Source: Virgibacillus sp. NKC19-16 (GTDB lineage Bacteria; Bacillota; Bacilli; Bacillales; Amphibacillaceae). Taken from it: a DNA stretch of 64,000 nt. The position numbers and the translations under genes were made by a program. The stretch spans positions 2,600,001-2,664,000 of the forward strand of contig NZ_CP074373.1 of the NCBI RefSeq assembly GCF_021560035.1, read 5' to 3'. Position 1 is the first letter of the stretch; each line of letters opens with the position of its first letter. Shown in pieces: positions 35,028 through 43,892 of the stretch. The notes beneath the pieces were generated by a model. That model was not told the DNA's origin and did no database searches. It saw only the letters and a program-made list of their open reading frames with translations.

Positions 35028-35813
35028 ATGACCTACAACGTACTTTTTCTCGACATTGATGGAACGATTTTAAAACCTGATCATACGTATACAGATTCAA
35101 CCAAAGACGCTATTTTACAAGCCAAAAATCAGGGCATTGAGGTTTTTATATGTACGGGGAGACCACTTCATGAAGTAGACACCCTTGCAGGAGAACTAAA
35201 TGTGGAATCACTTATCGGCTACAACGGCGCGTATGCCGTTTATCAAAATGAAACCATTATTGATGAACCCATTGGCCAAAACTTGGTTCATCAATTTATA
35301 AAGATAGCTAACGAATATAATCATGAAATCGTGATGTATACCAGTGAAAAGAATTACTTTACATCATTAGACAGCACTGCGGTTCAACAATTCAATCACG
35401 TGTTTCAGCTATCAAAAAATGACGTATACACGAGTGACGTAGCGGATCAAATCATCGGTGCTACCGTGATAAATGTCGATCCTAAAGAAGCCGCGCTATA
35501 TGAACTGGAGACAAACCTCAGGCTTTCTGTGGTGAATATTGAAGGAGCGCCTCCTTCCTTTGATATAATCCGGGAAAATGTGAACAAGGGAGAAGCGGTA
35601 AATACCATTCTTAAACGGTTGAATATCCCGAAAGAACAGGCAATAGCGTTTGGCGACGGAATGAATGACAAAGAAATGCTGCAGGCTGTCGGTGAAGGTT
35701 TTGCAATGGAAAACGCACATCCGGATCTCTTTGCCTATGCCAAACACACCACAACCTCTGTAACCGATTCTGGGATTTATCATGGATTGAAAAAATTAGG
35801 ATTGGTAAAGTAA
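35028..35813 (+). CDS. HAD-superfamily phosphatase (Cof-type)
   Basis: 261 residues. HAD motif I LFLDIDGTIL at the N-terminus, motif II CTGRP near 44, motif III Lys within the NKGEAVNTIL segment and motif IV GDGMNDKEML near 210 define a Cof-type (IIB) sugar-phosphate or flavin-phosphate phosphatase. The start at 35028 follows AAAGGAG by 6 nt; an upstream ATG at 34980 has no ribosome site. A strong terminator follows. Confidence 0.92.
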   Translation: MTYNVLFLDIDGTILKPDHTYTDSTKDAILQAKNQGIEVFICTGRPLHEVDTLAGELNVESLIGYNGAYAVYQNETIIDEPIGQNLVHQFIKIANEYNHEIVMYTSEKNYFTSLDSTAVQQFNHVFQLSKNDVYTSDVADQIIGATVINVDPKEAALYELETNLRLSVVNIEGAPPSFDIIRENVNKGEAVNTILKRLNIPKEQAIAFGDGMNDKEMLQAVGEGFAMENAHPDLFAYAKHTTTSVTDSGIYHGLKKLGLVK

Positions 35814-35820
35814 TATATGA

Positions 35821-35860
35821 AAAAAGCTAAGTCCTGTAAAAAGGTGCTTAGCTTTTTTTA
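35821..35860. terminator. Bidirectional terminator between HAD and ywrA-like genes
   Basis: AAAAAAGCTAAG and CTTAGCTTTTTT form a 12-bp stem including the A/T runs. Confidence 0.9.
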
Positions 35861-35869
35861 TATAGTCCA

Positions 35870-36400
35870 CTATAAAAAGAATCCACCATACACAAATGCC
35901 CCAATGATCACAAACGCCGGATGCCATTTAACGCGTTCCAACAGCAAATAACTTACAATAATGATAACTGCCGTTTGCCAAAATCCGATTCCTACTATTG
36001 ACTCCTGGAAAAAACTCCACGCCATGACACCAAGCAATATGGCTATAACCGGGCGCACATATAAAGTCAATCGCTTCACTTTCGGTGAGTCTTTATATTT
36101 TAATAAAATACCAAATAATAAAATCATAATAATGAGCGAAGGAGCAACTGCCGCAAAAACGCCAACAAATGCACCCAACACGCCGCCGACATCATAGCCG
36201 ATATAGCCGGCCATTTTCGTCGCAATGGGTCCTGGCAATGAATTTCCAAGTGCCAGCACTTCACTAAATTCCTGTACCGTCATCCATCCATACCGGTCAA
36301 CAACTTCATTCTCAACCAGTGGAATCGATGCAGGTCCTCCACCGTAACCGAGTATTCCAGGTATGAAAAATGCTACAAAAATATCCCAATACTTCATCAA
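35870..36400 (-). CDS. ywrA: Short-chain chromate transporter subunit (YwrA-like)
   Basis: 176-residue half-size CHR-family protein with a single CHR domain: FFIPGILGYGGGPASIPLVE at the N-terminus, LALGNSLPGPIATKMAGYIGY near 50, then five to six helices. Half-size CHR proteins work as pairs to export chromate. Its ATG overlaps the stop of the partner by 4 bp. With the YwrB-like partner and the GGT-like and Lrp genes nearby, the set mirrors B. subtilis ywrABCD, so the symbol is used by synteny. Confidence 0.88.
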   Translation of the reverse strand: MMKYWDIFVAFFIPGILGYGGGPASIPLVENEVVDRYGWMTVQEFSEVLALGNSLPGPIATKMAGYIGYDVGGVLGAFVGVFAAVAPSLIIMILLFGILLKYKDSPKVKRLTLYVRPVIAILLGVMAWSFFQESIVGIGFWQTAVIIIVSYLLLERVKWHPAFVIIGAFVYGGFFL

Positions 36401-36972
36401 GACGTGCCACCTTCTCTGCTTCCGTCATCCCGCTTTGATTTATCTTTTTGAACCAGTGCAATGACTAGCAACGCCCCGATCACGATCCCAGGATGAACAT
36501 TCATAAACTGCAGAAGTATAAAAACAATCGCGCTCATTATTCCTGTCTGCAACCAGCCCATCCCGCCTATTGCTTTATCAATAAATTGCCATGTCAGCAC
36601 TGCCAACATAACACCAACAACCGGGATGACAGCTGCAGTCATCCCCTGCACCCAATCAAAATTTCTGATGGACGATAAAGAAGTCAATAAAACAATCATT
36701 AAAATTATCGTTGGTATAATTGATGCCAGAACTGCGTTAATCATTCCCCATAGCCCTGTCACACGATAGCCGATATACCCGGCTAATTTTGTAGCTATTG
36801 GTCCCGGCAGCGTGTTTCCCAGCGCCAATAAATCCCCAAATTCATCAGCAGTCATCCATTTATATTTGTCTACAACTTCCTTATGAATGAGCGGGATAGA
36901 ACCTGGTCCTCCACCATAGCCAAGCATGCCGACTCGAAAGAAAGCTATAAATATATTCCAATGTGTTCTCAT
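36397..36972 (-). CDS. ywrB: Short-chain chromate transporter subunit (YwrB-like)
   Basis: 191-residue half-size CHR protein, first of the translationally coupled pair. FFRVGMLGYGGGPGSIPLIH and LALGNTLPGPIATKLAGYIGY mirror the partner. The C-terminal tail is short and charged (KDKSKRDDGSRE). Paired short CHR proteins in B. subtilis confer chromate resistance and are controlled by the neighbouring Lrp-type gene; the same is expected here. Confidence 0.88.
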   Translation of the reverse strand: MRTHWNIFIAFFRVGMLGYGGGPGSIPLIHKEVVDKYKWMTADEFGDLLALGNTLPGPIATKLAGYIGYRVTGLWGMINAVLASIIPTIILMIVLLTSLSSIRNFDWVQGMTAAVIPVVGVMLAVLTWQFIDKAIGGMGWLQTGIMSAIVFILLQFMNVHPGIVIGALLVIALVQKDKSKRDDGSREGGTS

Positions 36973-37087
36973 ACGTCACAAACCTTTACTTATTTTTGAA
37001 AGACTGTTTTCTAAAAGACTGTTGCTTTTGACCCAAAAGATATAAAAGACGACTTAATTACTGTTTGCTATAAGTAATTGCTATAGT

Positions 37088-37453
37088 CGCCGTTCGGGAT
37101 CGCTCCGGACCGTTGCTTTCCGCGGGCACGGCTTCAGCCTCCTCGAGAAACCCACTCTGCGGGGTCTTCAGACACGTGCTGGAACTGCGCGTAAATGCTC
37201 GTCCCACCGAAGACATTTGTTCCCGCAGGAGTCAACGGTCCTCCGCTCACCCGAACTGGTGAGGTGGTTCAATGTTTTGAATACTAATTACTAATGCAAT
37301 TTAACGGAGTAACGGCAACACTTAGCGGAGGAAACACATGAAGACTCCTGCGGGAGGAAAGGCCTAGGTGAGACCCGGAGTGCTTAGCACGAGGGGGCTC
37401 ACCAGCCGCCCACGGAAAGCGAAATGTGTTTCCGGAGCGAAGTGTAAGCACCC
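37088..37453 (+). repeat. Interspersed repeat element, copy A
   Basis: A GC-rich, non-coding ~365-bp block with a nearly identical counterpart in reverse orientation at 56598-57098. Shared landmarks in order are CGCCGTTCGGGATCGCTCCG, ACACGTGCTGG, GCGCGTAAATGCTCGTCCCA, a CTCACC/GGTGAG hairpin, GGGAGGAAAGG, TAGGTGAGAC and GGCTCACCAGCCGCCC. It fills most of the 570-bp gap between ywrB and the GGT gene. No ORF is supported. Confidence 0.85.
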
Positions 37454-37546
37454 AACCATCATTAGAATCTTCGCTATGTCGTCTTTTATATCAATTGCAA
37501 AGATTTAAAAGCAACAATCCTTACAAAAAGAACCTTTTGAAAAAAA

Positions 37547-39163
37547 TCACCATGCAGAGATCGTTCCGTCCGTCCGGGCTTCTGTCCCCCCAACGAACAC
37601 ACCGGTATCCGGATCACGCCAAATAATCTGTCCACGTCCAAAGCTGTTCGGTTCCAGCTGAATATGTATATCATGCCCTATTTCAGCCAGTTCCTGTGCT
37701 AGATGATGGGCAAAGCGATGCTCCACTTCCACTCTTTTATCCTTCATCCATTGCCACCTCGGTGCATCGAGTGCAGCTTGTGGATTCAAGCCGAAATCAA
37801 TCGTATTCATCACCACCTGAACATGACCCTGTGGTTGCATAAATCCACCCATGACACCGAATGGCCCTACAGGTTGCGCTCCTTTTGTTAAAAATCCGGG
37901 AATAATCGTGTGATACGTTTGTTTCCCACCCTGAAGAGCATTGACGTGATCTGGATCCATGGAAAAATTATGACCGCGGTTCTGCAGTGCTATTCCTGTT
38001 CCCGGAACGACTATACCAGAGCCAAATCCCATGTAATTACTCTGAATAAAGGAGACCATATTCCCCTCATTATCCGCTGTTGCCAAGTACACCGTCCCAC
38101 TACCAAAGGGCTCTCCCGCTTCAGGTTGCATCGCTTCCTCCGAAATTAATTTCCTTCGCGTTTGAGCATAAGCTTCACTTAAGATCTGGTTTGAATTGTA
38201 GTGCATATGATTTTCCTGCGTTACATGTCGCTGGCCATCTGCAAATGCTAGTTTAATAGCTTCAATTTGTTTATGATAGGTATCCACTGCTTCCTTTTCT
38301 TTAAACTCAAACCCTTTTAACATGTTGAGTGCCTGCAGTGCAACAATTCCCTGCCCATTTGGCGGAATTTCCCACACGTCGTATCCTCGGTAATTTACCT
38401 TTATTGGATCGACCCATTCCGCCTTATGTTCCGCTAAATCCGTCGACGATAAAAATCCTCCATTTTCTTGTGAGAATGCAGCGATTTTCTCAGCCAGTTC
38501 TCCGTGGTAAAAAGATTCCCCATCCGTTTCAGCAATCGACTGTAGTGTTTTTGCATGATCCGGGGATGACCACATTTCCCCTACTTTGGGCGGACGTCCA
38601 TTTGGCGCGAAGGTTTTAAACCAATTATTGAAAACATCATCGGTTAAGTTCGCTTTAAAATTGGTGTATGCTTTTTTCCAAAATTTACCTAATACAGGGG
38701 ATATTGGGTACCCTTCTGATGCGTATGTGATAGCTGGTTCCAATACTTCTTTTAATGATAGTTTACCAAATTCCTTCGAAAGCTCGACCCATGCGCTGGG
38801 TGCACCAGGTACGGTAACTGGAACCCATCCATGTGTAGGAATCCCGTCGTATCCCTTTTCTTTCACCTTATCGATCGATATACTTTTAGGAGACCGACCG
38901 CTTGCATTCAGTCCATGCAGTTTATCTTTTGTCCACACAAGTGCAAATGCATCGCTGCCGATACCATTTGAAGTTGGCTCTACAACAGTCAGACAAGCTG
39001 CAGTAGCAATTGCTGCGTCAATCGCATTGCCTCCTTTTTTCAAAATTTCCAACCCGGCTTGTGAGGCTAGCGGCTGTGATGTTGCTACCATACCGTTTTT
39101 TGCATATGTTGCATTTCGTGTAACAGGATAAGGTTGAGATTGGTTCGTAAAAGGCATCATCAT
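37547..39163 (-). CDS. ywrD: Gamma-glutamyltransferase family protein (YwrD-like)
   Basis: 538-residue Ntn-hydrolase of the GGT family without a signal peptide, as in B. subtilis YwrD, so probably cytoplasmic. Seen: GGNAIDAAIATAACLTVVEP near 45, the predicted self-cleavage Thr in FGSGTVYLATADNEGN near 375, and a downstream GFGSGIVVPGTG block. Start: of the Met codons, that at 39163 lies 6 nt after AAGGAG. It may act on gamma-glutamyl amides or acyl-glutamates. It is divergent from the Lrp-type regulator, with a shared 180-bp control region. Confidence 0.88.
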   Translation of the reverse strand: MMMPFTNQSQPYPVTRNATYAKNGMVATSQPLASQAGLEILKKGGNAIDAAIATAACLTVVEPTSNGIGSDAFALVWTKDKLHGLNASGRSPKSISIDKVKEKGYDGIPTHGWVPVTVPGAPSAWVELSKEFGKLSLKEVLEPAITYASEGYPISPVLGKFWKKAYTNFKANLTDDVFNNWFKTFAPNGRPPKVGEMWSSPDHAKTLQSIAETDGESFYHGELAEKIAAFSQENGGFLSSTDLAEHKAEWVDPIKVNYRGYDVWEIPPNGQGIVALQALNMLKGFEFKEKEAVDTYHKQIEAIKLAFADGQRHVTQENHMHYNSNQILSEAYAQTRRKLISEEAMQPEAGEPFGSGTVYLATADNEGNMVSFIQSNYMGFGSGIVVPGTGIALQNRGHNFSMDPDHVNALQGGKQTYHTIIPGFLTKGAQPVGPFGVMGGFMQPQGHVQVVMNTIDFGLNPQAALDAPRWQWMKDKRVEVEHRFAHHLAQELAEIGHDIHIQLEPNSFGRGQIIWRDPDTGVFVGGTEARTDGTISAW

Positions 39164-39307
39164 AAATCGCTCCTTCATCACTAATAATTTCTCTGAATTA
39201 TATAATATGGTACGAAATTACATCCTATTTGTCAATCAGAAATTAAGTTTTTTATATAAGCAACCTTCATTTTAATTGTTTTAACTAACTTTCACTTTCA
39301 ATTTGTG

Positions 39308-39324
39308 TTATGCTGATAGCATAA
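39308..39324. promoter_or_regulatory. Candidate operator between ywrD and ywrC
   Basis: Perfect palindrome TTATGC-TGATA-GCATAA, 22 bp before the ywrC ATG in the divergent control region. It could be the binding site of the Lrp-type protein itself; this is inference from position. Confidence 0.45.
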
Positions 39325-39346
39325 ACTATATATAGGAGTCACTATA

Positions 39347-39796
39347 ATGAAAAATGATGATATCGATAAAAGATTACTTGAAATACTAGCAGAGGACGGT
39401 AGGATTTCTTACGTGGAATTAGCGGAAAAAGTAGGTTTATCCCGTGTTGCAGTTAAAGATAGAATTCAAAGTCTCAAAGACGAAGGTGTCATCGAAAAAT
39501 TTACCGTTGTCATTAATTCAGAAAAGGCCGGAAAAAAAGTGTCTGCCTTCTTTGAAGTGGATGTAGAACCAAAACAACTGCAGCAAGTAGCACAAAATCT
39601 CGCCGACAATCCAAGCGTAGCAAGCATCTACCAAATGACTGGTCCAAGCACCCTGCATATGCATGTGCTTGTGGAAGATTTTCAGATGCTGGAAGTGTTT
39701 ATTAATAATGAATTATATGCGGTGGAAGGGATTACCCGTGTGGAGAGCTCAGTGATTTTGAAACGGTTTAAGAGCCGAACCGGGTATAAGTTATAA
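39347..39796 (+). CDS. ywrC: Lrp/AsnC-family transcriptional regulator (YwrC-like)
   Basis: 149 residues. The N-terminal helix-turn-helix (DKRLLEILAEDGRISYVELAEKVGLSR as a continuous block, residues 7-34) is followed by the RAM effector domain (VSAFFEVDVEP, MTGPSTLHMHVLVED). In B. subtilis the equivalent gene controls the paired chromate transporter genes. Here it is divergent from the GGT-like gene and 2.4 kb from the transporter pair, separated by the GGT gene and repeat A. Confidence 0.92.
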   Translation: MKNDDIDKRLLEILAEDGRISYVELAEKVGLSRVAVKDRIQSLKDEGVIEKFTVVINSEKAGKKVSAFFEVDVEPKQLQQVAQNLADNPSVASIYQMTGPSTLHMHVLVEDFQMLEVFINNELYAVEGITRVESSVILKRFKSRTGYKL

Positions 39797-40003
39797 GGTG
39801 ATTTTAATATTTTCATTGCGAAAGAAATTGGGTGGAGTCTCCTCCTAATTTCTTTTCTGTTTTATATAACTAAATAACACCCATTCTTTTAAACGCCCAC
39901 TTGAAAGTATAATTAATTAACTTTTCACATTCGGCAAAATATAGGAGGTATTGACATTTTCTTAATATTCCTATACCTTTAAAAGTAATTTAAAGGAGGG
40001 GAT

Positions 40004-41353
40004 ATGGTGTTAGAATGGCTTGAAAACATAAGTGGACAAATAAGCAGTTTTGTCTGGGGTTTACCGTTAATTATTTTATTAGTTGGAACGGGGTTATACT
40101 TAACAGTACGATTAATGTTCTTTTCGTTTCGAATGTTACCTTATGCACTGAAAATCACCTTTAACAAACAGGATAAAGATTCCAAAGGTGATATTTCCCA
40201 TTTCCAGGCGCTTACGACTTCCTTAGCCGCCACTGTTGGGACAGGAAATGTTGTAGGGGTAGCAACAGCTGTTGTGGCAGGTGGCCCTGGTGCCGTGTTT
40301 TGGATGTGGATCACAGCACTTGTCGGGATGGCGACGAAATATTCCGAGGCGATTCTCGGTGTAAAATATCGGCAAGAAAACGCCAAAGGGGAAATGTCCG
40401 GCGGGCCGATGTATTATCTCGAAAAAGGACTTGGACAAAAATGGCTTGCTATACTGTTTGCCATCTTTGCCGTGTTTGCAGCGATCTTCGGGATTGGTAA
40501 TATGATCCAGGCAAATGCGGCTGCTGGTGTTGCCAATGATGTGTTCAACATACCACTTTGGGCCACAGGTCTTGTGTTCGCGATTCTCGTTGGACTGGTT
40601 ATTATCGGCGGAGTTAAAAGTATCGGGCGCGTGACTAGTGTCATCGTGCCGGTTATGATTGTCTTTTATATCATTGCAGGTTTCGTCATCATTTTTATAA
40701 ATTTCAGTGAAGTACCTGCTGCTTTTGGATTAATCTTCTCGGATGCGTTTACGGGGCAAGCTGTTGCTGGTGGGGCAATTGGAACGGTCATCCAAATGGG
40801 GGTTGCTCGCGGACTGTTTTCCAATGAAGCAGGACTTGGTACAGGGGGTATTGCTGCTGCCGCTGCTAAAACGGATATCCCTGCACGTCAGGCACTCATT
40901 TCCATGACACAAGTATTCATTGATACGATTATCGTCTGTACGGTTACAGGCCTTGCCCTAACCATGGCGAACTTATATGCAACAGGTGTGGAAGGTGCCG
41001 CGCTCACCGCACAGTCTTTCGAAGCATTACTTCCTGCAGGTGGTGACATTATCGTTGCTGTGACACTATTATTCTTTATCTTCTCCACCATTGTTGGGTG
41101 GGCTTATTTTGGAGAAAAGTGCTTTACGTATTTGGTTGGCGATAACTTAACCATGATTTACCGGGTTATCTTTGTATTAGCGATCATACCAGGGGCTACG
41201 CTGTCTCTTGACACAGTATGGAACTTTGGGGACATTTTCAATGGGTTAATGGCAATTCCGAACTTAGTTGGTTTATTACTATTATCCGGGGTTGTTGTGA
41301 AAGAAACGAAACGGTTTAATGAGTTACGCATGTATGAGAAACAGAGAGGATAA
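40004..41353 (+). CDS. Alanine/glycine:cation symporter (AGCS family)
   Basis: 449-residue Na+ or H+ coupled symporter. Diagnostic stretches are SLAATVGTGNVVGVATAV (near residue 70), SGGPMYYLEKGLG (near 131) and the AGLGTGGIAAAAAKT loop (near 275). It takes up alanine, glycine or a related amino acid. AAAGGAGGGG precedes the ATG. Upstream TTGACA at about 39951 suggests its own promoter. Terminator 8 bp after the stop. Confidence 0.93.
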   Translation: MVLEWLENISGQISSFVWGLPLIILLVGTGLYLTVRLMFFSFRMLPYALKITFNKQDKDSKGDISHFQALTTSLAATVGTGNVVGVATAVVAGGPGAVFWMWITALVGMATKYSEAILGVKYRQENAKGEMSGGPMYYLEKGLGQKWLAILFAIFAVFAAIFGIGNMIQANAAAGVANDVFNIPLWATGLVFAILVGLVIIGGVKSIGRVTSVIVPVMIVFYIIAGFVIIFINFSEVPAAFGLIFSDAFTGQAVAGGAIGTVIQMGVARGLFSNEAGLGTGGIAAAAAKTDIPARQALISMTQVFIDTIIVCTVTGLALTMANLYATGVEGAALTAQSFEALLPAGGDIIVAVTLLFFIFSTIVGWAYFGEKCFTYLVGDNLTMIYRVIFVLAIIPGATLSLDTVWNFGDIFNGLMAIPNLVGLLLLSGVVVKETKRFNELRMYEKQRG

Positions 41354-41360
41354 AAGGTAT

Positions 41361-41389
41361 AAGCGCCTCGAGCCTAAGAGGCGCTTTAC
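41361..41389 (+). terminator. Terminator of the AGCS symporter gene
   Basis: AAGCGCCTC and GAGGCGCTT form a 9-bp stem; the T-tract is short. Confidence 0.75.
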
Positions 41390-41531
41390 GTATGCTAGAT
41401 TCATTGAATTCGATTTGCTACTTGAGTCTCTTGTAAAAATATGCTCATGAAACCTGCCTCTAGCGCCTGATTTTGTCAGTCCTCTTTTCACAATCATGAT
41501 TTGCATCTTTTATCTGGAGAAGATCAAATCA

Positions 41532-41756
41532 CTATGCCCGATTCTTATTTAGATTCAGACTTTCTAAAATAATTTCTGCCAATAACGAACTACCTCTGGC
41601 ACGAGGACGTTGTTCTTTAATTGTTATTTTTCTATCGATCTCACCTGGCTGACCCCGAAGCATGATAATCCGATCACATAAATGCGTTGATTCATCAATA
41701 TCATGTGTTACTAGTACCATAGTAGATTGATAGATTTTCCAAACACCAAGCAGCAA
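41532..41756 (-). pseudogene. Fragment of an ABC-transporter ATPase (SsuB/TauB/NrtD type)
   Basis: A 74-codon frame whose product holds only the region after Walker B: the His-switch block MVLVTHDIDESTHLCDRI, then MLRGQPGEIDRKI and a C-terminal helix. This ending is typical of nitrate/sulfonate/taurine importer ATPases. Walker A, signature and Walker B are missing and I find no upstream continuation, so it is the tail of a deleted gene. Confidence 0.75.
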
Positions 41757-41785
41757 GTATTCTGTTTGTTATGTTAGAGTAAAAA

Positions 41786-41884
41786 TTAATCTTTAAAGTA
41801 CCATTTCCATAATGCTAATACAAAAACGATTGATCCTCCTATTAAACTATAAAGCCAAATCGTTAACATGGGATTAACCCACAT
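41786..41884 (-). CDS. 32-residue symporter small accessory protein
   Basis: Too short to be found by length. The ATG at 41882-41884 lies behind an excellent site (AAGGGAGGTGGGG), and the frame ends with TAA after MWVNPMLTIWLYS ... ALWKWYFKD. It is one membrane helix with aromatic and Lys-rich ends. It sits 38 bp after the stop of the SSS symporter gene in the same direction. Tiny single-helix partners next to sodium:solute symporters are known in Bacillaceae, and this fits in size, position and composition. Confidence 0.78.
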   Translation of the reverse strand: MWVNPMLTIWLYSLIGGSIVFVLALWKWYFKD

Positions 41885-41922
41885 AACCCCACCTCCCTTC
41901 ATATAACTCAGTAAAATAACTG

Positions 41923-43428
41923 TTATTTTACTGTTTCAGAATAATTTCCTTCGTCCGCAACCTCTGGCGTAGATTTTACTAAGAAAGATCCTATCCATAT
42001 TGTAGCTACACCTATCAGAGTAGCATAACCACCTGAAGCCATTACACTTCTCTCAATGCCACCGAAGTAAAGAATTAAATATGAGAGTAAACCAACAACC
42101 ATGGAAACTTCTGCTAATCGGGTAATAGCTTTTCCAGTTTTTTTGCCGTATACTGCATATATTATTGGTCCGAGAGATCCTGCTGATACTCCGGAAACAC
42201 CTATCCACAAAATGTCTGCCAAGTGTTCTGGCGGGTTAAACACAATAATCATTGCTATTAAACCAACAAGAATAACAGCCCACCTACTAATCCACATTGC
42301 AATTTTATTCGCTTTTTTATCATCAACCTTTACTATTCCTTTTTTAACAAAAAATTTTAAGAAGATGTCATTTGCAAAAACGGTCGAAAGAACAACAAAC
42401 AAACCATCCGTCGTTGACATAACTGCAGCAAGAATCACAATTGCTAAGAAGGCGGATGCAATGATCGGAAAGGCAAATTCGATATATGCAATTAATGCAA
42501 AATCAGTAGTTTCTAATTCCGGTAACGCTACACGCGCATATAATCCTCCGAATATTACAACTACACTTAAAAGAGTTGTAATAAAAAAGACTAATAACAT
42601 CTTTCCCAGATCTTTTTCATTTTTTAATGCTAAAACCTTATTAAAAAGCTGGGGAGAAGATGCAACTCCTGCTTGAATGACAAAGATTCCTAACACTGCA
42701 CTTAACGAATAGAAGTAAGGTGATTGTGTGTTAAACGTTTCCACTAACTGCTGATTCTGGTTCTGCAAATTAACTGATATATTTGAAAACGCTGTTGTAA
42801 TATTTCCTTGACCAAAAATAATGATCCCTGATATAAACACAACTACACCAGCAATACACATCAAGACTGCTTGTACAGCATCAGTATAAATATCAGCTAT
42901 AGTACCTCCAAAGAATACATACGCCATAACAACAACAGCAATTATAATTAATCCCGTAACATATGGTAAATCAAGAAAGTATTGGACAACGCGAGCTCCT
43001 GCAGCAAATTGGCTGGCTATATAGAAGATGTTAAATAACATTATAATAGCTGTTCCCACACGAATGATGTCGCTATTATAAAAATCACCAAGCCAGTCTG
43101 ACAAGGATAATGATTTTTGTTTTGTATTGATCTTTTTTGCTCGTTTTGCAACGATTAAAACACCAGAAGACGCACCTATTATTATCGCTAACATAATCCA
43201 TAAATTACTGAACCCCCAAGTGTACGAATATGCTGGATATCCCATGAACGTTGCAGCACTTAAAGCGGTAGCTGAGAAAGAAAGACCGAGCACCACCGGC
43301 CCTAAACCTGATGAAGCAATTGCAAAATCAGACATAGTTTTCGTTTTCTTAGAGGCAATATAACCTATTCCAAACATCACAGCCATAAACAAAATAAATC
43401 CTATCCAAACTAGAGTTTTAAGTTCCAT
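41923..43428 (-). CDS. Sodium:solute symporter (SSS family)
   Basis: 501 residues, about 13 helices. Typical SSS features: SFSATALSAATFMGYPAYSY near residue 50 (Na+/substrate region), FGGTIADIYTDAVQAVLM near 170 and the loop AVMSTTDGLFVVLSTVFANDI near 340. The start at 43428 follows GGAGG; a GTG at 43440 overlaps that site. Substrate is unknown. Gene order (CoA-transferase, crotonase, symporter, accessory peptide) suggests it imports the acid that the CoA-transferase activates, though an IS-like remnant and a structured element lie between crotonase and symporter. Confidence 0.92.
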   Translation of the reverse strand: MELKTLVWIGFILFMAVMFGIGYIASKKTKTMSDFAIASSGLGPVVLGLSFSATALSAATFMGYPAYSYTWGFSNLWIMLAIIIGASSGVLIVAKRAKKINTKQKSLSLSDWLGDFYNSDIIRVGTAIIMLFNIFYIASQFAAGARVVQYFLDLPYVTGLIIIAVVVMAYVFFGGTIADIYTDAVQAVLMCIAGVVVFISGIIIFGQGNITTAFSNISVNLQNQNQQLVETFNTQSPYFYSLSAVLGIFVIQAGVASSPQLFNKVLALKNEKDLGKMLLVFFITTLLSVVVIFGGLYARVALPELETTDFALIAYIEFAFPIIASAFLAIVILAAVMSTTDGLFVVLSTVFANDIFLKFFVKKGIVKVDDKKANKIAMWISRWAVILVGLIAMIIVFNPPEHLADILWIGVSGVSAGSLGPIIYAVYGKKTGKAITRLAEVSMVVGLLSYLILYFGGIERSVMASGGYATLIGVATIWIGSFLVKSTPEVADEGNYSETVK

Positions 43429-43540
43429 AAATTCCTCCACGTATATGATGTTTGAGCCTAATTTTAAGATAACTTAGAAACAAACATTTAATTTTTAAAT
43501 ATTGATTAAATAACTGACATAGGCAGTATCTTTATAAATG

Positions 43541-43653
43541 AGGCCGTGCTTGTGAACGCAAGCTTAACGCGAACTTGCTAGCGTTCTAAATTTGCATCCC
43601 CCCTATTACCCTAAACCAAGAGGGGTTCCAAATTTAAGGTATCTTCGTGGCCT
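43541..43653 (-). other. Structured element upstream of the SSS gene (three-helix fold)
   Basis: Outer pair AGGCC/GGCCT (43541-43545 with 43649-43653) encloses two hairpins. One is GAACGC/GCGTTC (43554-43559 with 43581-43586, extended by AAG/CTT). The other is TAAATTT/AAATTTA (43587-43593 with 43630-43636, inner CCCCT/AGGGG). It could be a leader RNA of the symporter on the minus strand or a relic of a transposon end or guide RNA. No known riboswitch class is recognised. Confidence 0.45.
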
Positions 43654-43689
43654 TATAACACATAGACATTACACATTGACTGTTTCCTA

Positions 43690-43892
43690 GCTGTTTATCC
43701 TCTCTCAATATAGAGTGGATCATGTGTGGATCATAAACCTCCGATATATTCAAGAGCTTGCAGCACTGTAGGAGCTACACTACTAGAGTCATGGAGGAGA
43801 AGTGCACATTTTCTCCTTTGTTGGAATTGATTTAAGTAGTAAGCGCAAAGTTATCACGCTTCATTTAAATAAGATTGGTTTTTCTAAATTTA
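43690..43892 (+). mobile_element. Possible IS110-like remnant
   Basis: A plus-strand frame near 43810 reads SFVGIDLSSKRKVITLHL, like the DEDD-domain opening of IS110-family transposases, and ends at once at the crotonase stop region. The upstream ~110 bp, with GAGCTTGCAGCACTGTAGGA and GTCATGGAGGAG, resembles an IS leader. No further transposase sequence is present. Tentative. Confidence 0.3.

Noticed and set aside
38586-39131. 181-codon plus-strand ORF inside the GGT-like gene
   Set aside because: Antisense shadow; no ribosome site or domain similarity.
42101-42676. 191-codon plus-strand ORF inside the SSS symporter gene
   Set aside because: Antisense shadow of a transporter with clear family motifs.
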